Origin: Poindextera sp035294785
GTDB lineage: Bacteria > Pseudomonadota > Alphaproteobacteria > Caulobacterales > Caulobacteraceae
Length of the DNA stretch: 13,218 bases
Assembly: GCA_035294785.1 (NCBI GenBank)
Contig: DATGKF010000044.1
Span: forward strand, 1 to 13,218
Direction of reading: 5' to 3'
The position numbers were made by a program, and so were the translations under genes. Position 1 is the stretch's first letter. Each line of letters begins with the position of its first letter. Positions 7,135-13,218 of this stretch are shown piece by piece. The notes beneath the pieces were generated by a model. That model made no database searches, had not been told where the DNA came from, and worked only from the letters and a program-made list of their open reading frames with translations.

Positions 7135-8553
7135 GTGGACGCGCTGCTGAAGACCGCGCGCGAGCGGGCCGAGCGCGGCGACGTCGACGGCGCCATCGCC
7201 GCTTGCGCCGAGGCGAACGCCGCAGCCCCCTCGAGTGTCGAGCCGATCACGACGGCGCTGCAGATCCTCGACCGCACCGACACCGGCGCGCGCCTGGTCG
7301 CCTGGGCGGACAAGGGACTGGCGCTCAAACCGGCCGAAGGTTTCTACCTGGCCACGAAAGCCTATGGGCACGAACTATTGGGCGCGTTCGACGCGGCGCT
7401 GGTCTACTGGCGGCGCGCGACGACGATCTATGGCGCGCCCCATGCCTTCGCCCTGCAGATGGGGCGCTGCCTGATCGACGCCGGCGATCTCTTCGGTGCG
7501 GCCGGGGTGCTGAGCGAGGCGATCGCCGACGGCGCGCCAAATCGCGCCATGCTCGAGCGGACGTTGGGCGAGGCGAAGCTGAAGGGCTGCGACATCAGCG
7601 GCTTTCCGCTGTTTCAAGCCCGCGATCGCAGCGATGGGGCGAGCTTTGTCCTGCCGACGCTTCCCACCTGGCGCGGCGAGCCGCTCGAAGGCCGAACGCT
7701 CCTCATCACCCACCATCTGGGGTTTGGCGACCAGATGATGCTGGCGCCCATGGCCGGCCTGCTGGCCCGTCGGGCCGGCCGCGTGATCATGACCTGCGAT
7801 CGGGAACTCAAGGCGCTGCTCGCCGCCTCGATGCCGTCCGTCGAAGTCGTGGCGATGCCGCGGCCGACGCAGACCGAGGCGCCGGCGCCGGCGGCGCTGA
7901 CGGCGCTCGTGAACGCTCGCGCCCCCGACCTGCATGCGAGCCTGCTTGGCGCCTGCGCGCACCTCGGCCTCGATGAAGTGAGCGAAGCGAGCAACGCGGT
8001 GCGGCTGGTCGCGCCGCCGGCGGCGGCCGAGCGGGCGCGCGCACGCCTCGAGAACCTGCGCCGTCGCTGGCCCGGCCGGCGGCTGATCGGGCTGGCGTTC
8101 GACTGCGTCCAGCATCGCTCGCCTGGCCTGAATCCGGTGGTGCGCGCCAACGCGGCGCGCCGCTCCGTGCCCGCAGGCGCGATCGCGCGCCTGGCGGAGA
8201 GCCTCGCCGACCACTGCCACTTCGTCCTGCTGCACCCGGACGAGCACCTGGCGGCGATCGGACCGGCGCCGGCCAACACCTCGGCGCTGGCGGGCGGTCT
8301 CGCCGACTTCGCCGAAACCGCCGGCGCGATCGAGGCGCTGGACGGCGTCCTCACCGTCGACAGCAGCGTCGCCAATCTGGCCGGCAAGCTCGGCGGACCG
8401 ACCTGGGTGATGCTCAATGCCGCCGGCGAGTGGCGCTGGGGCGCGGCGGGCGCGACCACGAACTGGTTCCCGACCCTGCGCCTGCTCCGCCAGCGCATCC
8501 CCGGCGACTGGGACGGCGTCATCGCCCAGGCCGCGGCGGCTCTGGGCGGCTAA
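7135..8553 (+). CDS. TPR-containing GT9-like protein, paralog 3, with degenerate motifs
   Basis: I start it at GTG 7135, five nt after the paralog 2 stop, as the only reasonable start before the helical N-terminus. The ribosome site is weak, which fits coupling. The 472-residue product has TPR-like helices near residues 5-33, 68-100 and 102-134, then a GT-B domain from about 178 (TWRGEPLEGRTLLI). The family motifs are altered. HHLGFGDQMM (193-202) replaces EQG-[LM]-GD, and VDSSVANLAGKLG (408-420) has Asn414 where paralogs 1 and 2 have His. The C-terminal WRWGAAGATTNWFPTLRLL and GDWDGVIAQ still align. It may be an enzyme with changed specificity, or a non-catalytic partner of the other two. 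It is the last gene of the trio, before the gap that leads to the adhesin. Confidence 0.82.
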   Translation: MDALLKTARERAERGDVDGAIAACAEANAAAPSSVEPITTALQILDRTDTGARLVAWADKGLALKPAEGFYLATKAYGHELLGAFDAALVYWRRATTIYGAPHAFALQMGRCLIDAGDLFGAAGVLSEAIADGAPNRAMLERTLGEAKLKGCDISGFPLFQARDRSDGASFVLPTLPTWRGEPLEGRTLLITHHLGFGDQMMLAPMAGLLARRAGRVIMTCDRELKALLAASMPSVEVVAMPRPTQTEAPAPAALTALVNARAPDLHASLLGACAHLGLDEVSEASNAVRLVAPPAAAERARARLENLRRRWPGRRLIGLAFDCVQHRSPGLNPVVRANAARRSVPAGAIARLAESLADHCHFVLLHPDEHLAAIGPAPANTSALAGGLADFAETAGAIEALDGVLTVDSSVANLAGKLGGPTWVMLNAAGEWRWGAAGATTNWFPTLRLLRQRIPGDWDGVIAQAAAALGG

Positions 8554-8559
8554 AGGCCG

Positions 8560-8574
8560 CAGCCGGGCCGGCTG
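8560..8574 (+). terminator. Small GC-rich hairpin after the glycosyltransferase trio
   Basis: CAGCCG (8560-8565) pairs with CGGCTG (8569-8574) around GGC, 7 nt past the paralog 3 stop. There is no T-run, so it is not a standard intrinsic terminator. It may only stabilise the 3' end of the transcript. Confidence 0.25.
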
Positions 8575-8610
8575 ATGCGACAGCCGAACGACCTGATCGA
8601 GGCCCTCGCC

Positions 8611-8690
8611 CAGTAAATCGGTATAGAGTACGTTATTTACGATATAAATGTTCATTGTATATGTACTTTGTAACCTTAAGACTGTCTTGA
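8611..8690 (+). promoter_or_regulatory. AT-rich island, probable promoter/regulatory region of the adhesin
   Basis: Only 24 of these 80 bases are G or C (30%), in a window that is otherwise strongly GC-rich. It lies 135-214 bp upstream of the adhesin ATG. TATAGA (8622-8627) and TATAAA (8643-8648) resemble -10 boxes, and TTGACG occurs at 8687-8692, but no pair has both good boxes and proper spacing. Two similar words, GTATAGAGTAC (8621-8631) and GTATATGTAC (8657-8666), are 36 bp apart and could be regulator sites. I call it a regulatory region on composition and position, without naming a promoter. Confidence 0.45.
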
Positions 8691-8741
8691 CGCCAATCTC
8701 CATTCGATGACCTTTGCTCGAAGTGTTGGGGTTTGGCGGCG

Positions 8742-8764
8742 TCCGCGCTCGCGCGGAGATTTTT
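8742..8764 (+). terminator. Terminator/attenuator-like hairpin in the adhesin leader
   Basis: TCCGCG (8742-8747) pairs exactly with CGCGGA (8752-8757) around the tetraloop CTCG, then GA and five T residues (8760-8764). This is the build of an intrinsic terminator with a short stem. It lies downstream of the AT-rich island and 60 bp before the adhesin ATG. It may end read-through from the glycosyltransferase genes, or attenuate adhesin transcription if the promoter is in the island. Confidence 0.42.
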
Positions 8765-8824
8765 CGCCGGGTGTCGCCGGTCCACGCAGACGGCCTCTGT
8801 TGGAAGGCCTTGCTGGGGGGTGAC

Positions 8825-11422
8825 ATGACAGTTCGTATTGGTTCCACGGGCGCGGCGCGGCCGCTCACCGCGCTGATGCTCGGCGCATCGGTGTTCGCTC
8901 TGAGCCTGGCGGCCGAGCCGGCGCTCGCACAGGACACCTGTCTGTCGGGCAACGGCGGCACGCAAAGTTCGGCCTGCAACTCCAGCACGGTGTCCGCGAC
9001 GAACGGGACCTTCATCGGGACGGGCGCTGGGACCAGCGTCACCGGCGCCAGCGACATCGGCGTCGGCGCGAACGCGTCCAGCACTGTCAGTGGCAACGAG
9101 AACATCGGCGTTGGCTCGCAGGCGTCCGACACGGTGACCGGCACCTTCAACGAAGGCTTCGGCTCCCAGTCCTCGTTCAACGTTACCGGAAACAACGACG
9201 TTGGCGTGGGCCAGGGCGCATCGCAGACGGTCACGGGAAGCTCCAACATCGGCTTTGGCGCCGGCGCTTCGCAGAACGTGACCGGCAGCTTCAACACCGG
9301 CGTCGGCAGCAGCAGCTCGCGGGGCGTGAGCGGCGCGTCGAACACCGGGATCGGCGCCAGTGCGTCCATCGCGATCAGCGGCGACAACAACATCGGCTTC
9401 GGCGACACCGCGTCGCAGAACGTCAGCGGCACGGGCAACATCGGCGTCGGCTTCGCCGCGTCGGAGCACGTCACGGGGACGTTCAACACCGGGGTCGGCG
9501 CCCACTCGGGCGACTCGGTCGTCGGGGTCAACAACACCGGCGTCGGCGTCAACTCTTCCATGTCGGTGACAGGCGCAAACAACACGGGCGTTGGGCCCGC
9601 CGCCTCGTTCGTCGTGACCGGCACCGCCAACACGGGATCGGGCCAGAGTTCCTCCCGCAGCGTCACCGGCGACGCCAATACCGGCGACGGAGCCGGCTCG
9701 TCCCGAAATGTGACCGGCTCCGGCAACACCGGGCTGGGCTCAGGCTCGCTACTGAACGCCGGCACCCTGCAGACCGGCGCGGGCTTCAGCGTGACCGGTC
9801 AGGACAACACCGCCGTCGGCTTCAACGCGGGCCAGACCGTCATCGGGAACAACAACGTCGCGTTCGGCAACGGCGCGGGGGCCAGCGTCACCGGCTCCGG
9901 CAACATCGCGATCGGGGCCGGCGCCGGGACCGGGGTGACGAACAACGACAACACCATCGCCATCGGCACCAACGCGACGGTCACCGGCAGCAACAACGTG
10001 GCGATCGGCAACGGCGCTGTGTTCGGGGCGTCGGAGATCGGCAACCTCAGCGTGGCCGGCAATGCGACCTTCACCGTGGGCGGCGTCTCGCCGACCTTCG
10101 CCGGCAACATCCCGACTCAGGGCGTCTCGTTCGGGACCGCTCTCAACCCCACGCGCCTGGTCAACGTGGCCGCCGGGCGCATCAACGCGACGTCGACCGA
10201 CGCGGTCAACGGCAGCCAGCTGTTCGCGGTGTCCTCGATCCTTGGCTCGTCGCTCAGCGGCGTGTCGTCCTCGGTGACCAACATCTCGAGTTCGGTCGCC
10301 GGCATTTCGAGTTCGCTGGCGGGCGTATCGACGTCGCTTGCCGCGACGAATTCGACCGTCGCCGGCGTGTCGAGCTCGGTGACCAACCTCTCGACCTCGC
10401 TGGCGTCGACCAACTCGACCGTCGCCGGCGTGTCGAGCTCGGTGACCAACATCTCGACCTCGCTGGCGTCGACCAACTCGACCGTGGCCGGCGTGTCGAG
10501 CTCGGTCGCCGGAATTTCGACCTCGTTGGTCACGACCAACTCGACCGTGGCGGGGGTGTCGAGCTCGGTGACCGGCATCTCCAGTTCGCTCGCCGCCACC
10601 AACGCGACCCTGGCGGGCGTCTCGACGTCGCTGGCCCTCGGCGGCGTCGCGACCAGCGCCGAACTCACCGCCGTCTCGACCTCGCAGGTGAACCTCTCCA
10701 CCTCGCTGTCGACCCTCTCGACCTCGGTCGACACGCGCTTTGCCGACGCCGGCCTGGGGACGCCGCAGCCGCACAACGGCGCCCGCTTCGGCCAGGGCGC
10801 CTTCGCGGGGAGCGGGGCGGCGGCCTTCGGCTTCGACGCCTTCGCGGCCGGGAACGGCGACACCGCCCTCGGCAACAACGCCCATGTCGGCGCCGACAAC
10901 GGCACCGCGGTCGGATCGAACACGACCATCGACGCCGCGGCGCAGAACGCCACCGCCATCGGCGCGGGCGCGAGCGTCGGGCCGAACGGTTCGAACTCGG
11001 TGGCGTTGGGCGCCGGCTCGGTCGCCAACGACCCGAACGTCGTCTCGGTCGGCTCGCCCGGCCACGAGCGGCGGATCGAGAACGTGGCGGCGGGGATCAA
11101 CCCGACGGACGCTGTGAACGTCGGACAGCTTCAGGCGGCGCAGGCGCAGACGAACGCGTTCACCGACCTCAGGTTCACCCAGGTCCGCGACCGAGCCTCG
11201 GCCGGCATCGCCGGCGCCATGGCGGCGGTCAACATCCCGCAGGCCTGGGCGCCAGGAAAGACGCTGATCGGTTTGGGCGTCGGCGTGCGCGACGGTCAGG
11301 GCGGCTTCGCCGTCGGCGTCTCGACCATGCTGCCGGACGGACGCACGGTGTTCAAAGCCAGCGCCACGTACGACACCCAGAACGAGGCCTCGGCCGGCGC
11401 GGGATTCGGGTTCCAGTTCTAG
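8825..11422 (+). CDS. Trimeric autotransporter adhesin (YadA family)
   Basis: ATG 8825 follows a strong GGGGGG ribosome site (8815-8820). The 865-residue product begins with a signal peptide (residues 1-35, cleaved after EPALA). The head is made of fourteen 16-residue Gly/Ser/Asn repeats (74-297) plus less regular copies to about 415. A YadA neck follows (VNVAAGRINATSTDAVNGSQ, about 448-467), then a stalk of 18 heptads (482-607), a second head with TALGNN/TAVGSN/TAIGAG/VALGAG motifs (about 677-745), and a second neck (RRIENVAAGINPTDAVNVGQ, from 749). The C-terminal YadA anchor starts near 789 (RASAGIAGAMAAVNIPQAW) and ends in GFQF, the terminal Phe recognised by the BAM machinery. Three chains form one outer-membrane barrel and export a fibrous adhesin (type Vc secretion). 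Lys, Tyr and Trp occur only in the anchor region. The three upstream glycosyltransferase-like genes may modify it; this is inference. It is convergent with the kinase gene. Confidence 0.95.
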   Translation: MTVRIGSTGAARPLTALMLGASVFALSLAAEPALAQDTCLSGNGGTQSSACNSSTVSATNGTFIGTGAGTSVTGASDIGVGANASSTVSGNENIGVGSQASDTVTGTFNEGFGSQSSFNVTGNNDVGVGQGASQTVTGSSNIGFGAGASQNVTGSFNTGVGSSSSRGVSGASNTGIGASASIAISGDNNIGFGDTASQNVSGTGNIGVGFAASEHVTGTFNTGVGAHSGDSVVGVNNTGVGVNSSMSVTGANNTGVGPAASFVVTGTANTGSGQSSSRSVTGDANTGDGAGSSRNVTGSGNTGLGSGSLLNAGTLQTGAGFSVTGQDNTAVGFNAGQTVIGNNNVAFGNGAGASVTGSGNIAIGAGAGTGVTNNDNTIAIGTNATVTGSNNVAIGNGAVFGASEIGNLSVAGNATFTVGGVSPTFAGNIPTQGVSFGTALNPTRLVNVAAGRINATSTDAVNGSQLFAVSSILGSSLSGVSSSVTNISSSVAGISSSLAGVSTSLAATNSTVAGVSSSVTNLSTSLASTNSTVAGVSSSVTNISTSLASTNSTVAGVSSSVAGISTSLVTTNSTVAGVSSSVTGISSSLAATNATLAGVSTSLALGGVATSAELTAVSTSQVNLSTSLSTLSTSVDTRFADAGLGTPQPHNGARFGQGAFAGSGAAAFGFDAFAAGNGDTALGNNAHVGADNGTAVGSNTTIDAAAQNATAIGAGASVGPNGSNSVALGAGSVANDPNVVSVGSPGHERRIENVAAGINPTDAVNVGQLQAAQAQTNAFTDLRFTQVRDRASAGIAGAMAAVNIPQAWAPGKTLIGLGVGVRDGQGGFAVGVSTMLPDGRTVFKASATYDTQNEASAGAGFGFQF
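9044..9715 (+). repeat. Fourteen tandem 48-bp units encoding 16-residue head repeats
   Basis: Fourteen consecutive units of exactly 16 codons encode Gly-x-x-Asn-[Thr/Ile]-Gly-[Val/Phe]-Gly-x-x-[Ala/Ser]-Ser-x-x-Val-[Thr/Ser], residues 74-297 of the adhesin. The first unit starts GASDIGVG and the last ends SSRNVT. The units are well diverged at DNA level, so the array is old and selected as protein. It should fold as a trimeric left-handed beta-roll like the YadA head. Confidence 0.85.
10268..10645 (+). repeat. Eighteen-heptad coiled-coil stalk repeats
   Basis: Eighteen uninterrupted heptads of the form [Ser/Thr]-[Ser/Thr]-[Val/Leu]-x-x-[Ile/Val/Leu/Thr]-[Ser/Asn], such as SSVTNIS, STVAGVS and TSLASTN, cover residues 482-607 of the adhesin. 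Positions 3 and 6 form the hydrophobic core, with Thr at position 6 in every TN-ending heptad. The heptads are grouped into 21-residue triplets. The stretch contains no charged residue. Confidence 0.85.
10352..10603 (+). repeat. 63-bp direct tandem repeats inside the stalk
   Basis: The word TCGACCGT[C/G]GC starts or nearly repeats at 10352, 10415, 10478 and 10541, giving four 63-bp units (21 codons, three heptads). The first two units (10352-10414 and 10415-10477) differ at one base only; the later ones diverge more. The near-identity suggests recent duplication and a site where stalk length could vary by slippage or recombination. Confidence 0.8.
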
Positions 11423-11440
11423 CGGCGGCGTTGTCGCGCG

Positions 11441-13218
11441 TCAGCCGGCGGCCAACTGCTCCGGCCGCCCTGCGTTGACGGCCTGGGCGATGGCGTTGAA
11501 CAGCTGCTCGACCACGATCGGCTTGGTCACTAGGCCGTTCATGCCCGCCGCGCGGTAGGCTTCGGCCTGGTGCATCATGGCGTTGGCGGTGAGCGCGATG
11601 ATCGGCACCGGATCGCGCCCGCTCTCGGCTTCGCGCTTACGGATGAGGCGGGTCGCCGTCGCGCCGTCCATCACCGGCATCTGCACATCCATCAGGATCA
11701 GGTCCCACGCGTCCGCCTCCCAGGCGGCGACCGCCGCCTGGCCGTCGGCCACGATCACCGGTTCGATGCCGGCCTGGGCGAGCAGGGTCTTGAGCACCAG
11801 CTGGTTCACCGCATTGTCTTCGGCGGCCAGCACCCTGAGCGGCGCGCCGGCGAGATCGTCCTCGGCGTTCGTGCTGGCCGCGGGGCCGGCGTCGCCGATG
11901 CGGTCGAGCGGAACGGTGACAGTGAAACGGCTGCCGACGCCGACGGCGCTTTCGGCGGTGACCTCGCCGCCCATGGCTTCGCAGAGCTCGCGGCAGATGG
12001 CGAGGCCAAGGCCGGTGCCGCCGAACTCGCGCGTGGTGGAGGCGTCGGCCTGGACGAACTTGGCGAACAGCCGCTCGATCCGCTCGGGTGGTATGCCGAC
12101 GCCGGTGTCGCTGACGACAAAGCGGAGGCCGCTGTCCTCGGCCGCGACGCTCAGCTCCACTTCGCCTTCATTGGTGAACTTGAGCGCGTTCGACACCAGG
12201 TTCGAGACGATCTGGCGCAGGCGACCGGCGTCGCCGCGGTAGGTGCCCCGCGCGCTGTCGGCGATGGCGAGGTTGAACGCCACCCCCTTCTTCTGCGCCA
12301 TGGCGGTGAAGCCGGCGACGGTCGCGCTCAGCATCGGCTCGAGGTCGAACGGCGCGACGTCGAGTTCGAGCATGCCGGCCTCGATCTTCGAGAGGTCGAG
12401 GATGTCGTTGAGGATGGCGAGCAGCGCCTTGCCCGACTCATCGATGACCGCCAGCCGCGAGCGCTGTTCGGCCGAGAGACGCCCGCGCTCCATCGCCTGC
12501 ACCATGCCGAGGACGCCGTTCATCGGCGTCCTGATCTCGTGGCTCATGATGGCGAGGAACTCGCTCTTCGCCCGATTGGCGGATTCGGCGTGCTCCTTGG
12601 CCAGCCGCTCGTGCTCGACCTCGATCTCGCGCGCCTTCTCCCGCACCGCCGCCTCGCTCTGGCGGCGCTCGACCGTGTCGCGCATGCGGATCACGTCGCG
12701 CATCAGTTCGGCGAACTCGCCGTCGCCGGCCACCTCGATCTCCTCGCCGGCCGCGCCGGCCTCGACGCCGCGAACGACCGCCCGGGCGCGGGCGAGCGCC
12801 GTCAGGAGGCTGCGCGAAAGGAGCAGCGCCAGCATCGCGCCGAAGAGGACCGTGGGCGCCAACACCAGGATGATCAGATCGTGACCGCGGGCGGCGAACT
12901 CGCGCATCTTCATCCGCCCGTCGAGGACGACGCTGGACTGCTCGTCGACCGCATCGCCGAACGGCCGATCAACCGCGGCGACCTGGGCCGCCGTCGGCAT
13001 CGGCGGCAACGCCGCCAGCGCGGCGTGGGCCTGTCCGACCGCGGCGCGAGCCTTCGGGTCGATCACCTCTTCCCAGACGCCCTCGACGTCGTCGCTCAGC
13101 CGCGCGGCGCGCTCGGAATAAGCTTCGCGCGCCGCCGCCGGCGCGCCCGACCCGGGCGGGGCCAGCGTTTTCAGCTCGAGCTGGGCCGTGCGCATATCGT
13201 CGAGCGCCGACACCTGGC
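11441..13218 (-). CDS. Hybrid sensor histidine kinase with receiver domain, N-terminus truncated by the window edge
   Basis: The stop is at 11441-11443 and the frame is still open at the right edge. A GTG at 13213 is unlikely to be the true start, because a first membrane helix would be expected further upstream. Residue numbers below count from that GTG. A roughly 110-residue extracytoplasmic helical region is followed by a membrane helix (about 113-133) and a linker/coiled coil. The HisKA domain follows, with phospho-acceptor His225 in EFLAIMSHEIRTPMNG. The HATPase domain has N-box Asn338/Asn342, G1 motif DTGVGIP (369-375) and G2 motif GGTGLGLA. A C-terminal receiver domain carries Asp509 (LILMDVQMP), Thr542 and Lys564. 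The layout is that of a BarA/ArcB-like hybrid kinase that phosphorylates its own receiver and then a partner, perhaps via an Hpt protein. No Hpt domain or cognate regulator is visible. It is convergent with the adhesin, 18 bp apart. Confidence 0.93.
   Translation of the reverse strand, partial: QVSALDDMRTAQLELKTLAPPGSGAPAAAREAYSERAARLSDDVEGVWEEVIDPKARAAVGQAHAALAALPPMPTAAQVAAVDRPFGDAVDEQSSVVLDGRMKMREFAARGHDLIILVLAPTVLFGAMLALLLSRSLLTALARARAVVRGVEAGAAGEEIEVAGDGEFAELMRDVIRMRDTVERRQSEAAVREKAREIEVEHERLAKEHAESANRAKSEFLAIMSHEIRTPMNGVLGMVQAMERGRLSAEQRSRLAVIDESGKALLAILNDILDLSKIEAGMLELDVAPFDLEPMLSATVAGFTAMAQKKGVAFNLAIADSARGTYRGDAGRLRQIVSNLVSNALKFTNEGEVELSVAAEDSGLRFVVSDTGVGIPPERIERLFAKFVQADASTTREFGGTGLGLAICRELCEAMGGEVTAESAVGVGSRFTVTVPLDRIGDAGPAASTNAEDDLAGAPLRVLAAEDNAVNQLVLKTLLAQAGIEPVIVADGQAAVAAWEADAWDLILMDVQMPVMDGATATRLIRKREAESGRDPVPIIALTANAMMHQAEAYRAAGMNGLVTKPIVVEQLFNAIAQAVNAGRPEQLAAG

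Noticed and set aside
8575..8616. Thirteen-residue ORF (MRQPNDLIEALAQ) after paralog 3
   Set aside because: It lacks a ribosome site and any regulatory-peptide hallmark such as a run of one amino acid. It is probably a chance reading frame.
8714..8824. N-terminal extension of the adhesin from TTG 8714
   Set aside because: The ATG at 8825 has a strong ribosome site and yields a proper signal peptide. The extension would put about 37 residues in front of it. Extended ESPR-type signal peptides do exist in this family, but this sequence does not resemble one.
7375..9765. Long minus-strand open frame (about 796 codons) rich in Pro-Val-Thr repeats
   Set aside because: It is the antisense of paralog 3 and of the adhesin head. 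The 48-bp units carry no stop in that frame, so the frame stays open by repetition. It lacks a ribosome site and crosses two well-supported genes and the AT-rich gap.
9044..10645. Possible CRISPR array, because of regular spacing
   Set aside because: The repeats are in frame, protein-coding and contiguous without unique spacers. They encode YadA-type head and coiled-coil repeats.
9749..11100. Long minus-strand open frames over the adhesin stalk and second head
   Set aside because: They are shadows of the repetitive, GC-rich adhesin gene, with no recognisable domain and biased Arg/Ala/Gly or Thr/Glu/Val composition that mirrors the repeats.
11423..11440. Terminator between the adhesin and the kinase
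   Set aside because: Only 18 bp of GC-rich sequence separates the two stops, without a clear stem and T-run.

Overview
The window looks like chromosomal DNA of a high-GC alphaproteobacterium. Strongly G/C-biased third codon positions, the gene content and the style of the intergenic repeat point to the Caulobacterales (Caulobacter/Phenylobacterium type). That placement is inference, because no rRNA or other phylogenetic marker is present. No tRNA, rRNA, insertion sequence, integrase or CRISPR array was seen.

Left part (1-4011) is a mixed metabolic stretch. It holds the C-terminal end of a GH84 (O-GlcNAcase/hyaluronidase-type) glycosidase, a 100-bp intergenic repeat that folds as a cloverleaf, a glycerol kinase gene (glpK, minus strand), a divergent secreted MlaC/Ttg2D-like lipid-binding protein with a TTG start, and a minus-strand cytoplasmic serine hydrolase of the class C beta-lactamase/EstB esterase fold. 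The serine hydrolase and the next gene diverge across 107 bp that carry three successive inverted repeats.

Middle part (4119-11422) is the most interesting. Three tandem paralogous genes, all TPR plus GT9-like (heptosyltransferase-fold) glycosyltransferases, are tightly packed (ATGA overlap, then a 5-nt gap). They run into a large trimeric autotransporter adhesin (YadA family) on the same strand. A 271-bp gap that includes a 30% GC island separates the adhesin from the glycosyltransferases. The adhesin has a signal peptide, a head of fourteen exact-length 16-residue repeats, a neck, a charge-free Ser/Thr/Asn-rich stalk of 18 heptads, a second head and neck, and a C-terminal YadA anchor ending in Phe. 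The arrangement suggests cytoplasmic glycosylation of the adhesin (or another surface protein such as flagellin) before export. This is a hypothesis from gene order and composition.

Right part (11441-13218) is a convergent, 5'-truncated hybrid sensor histidine kinase with HisKA, HATPase and receiver domains. It begins 18 bp after the adhesin stop and may or may not be functionally connected.
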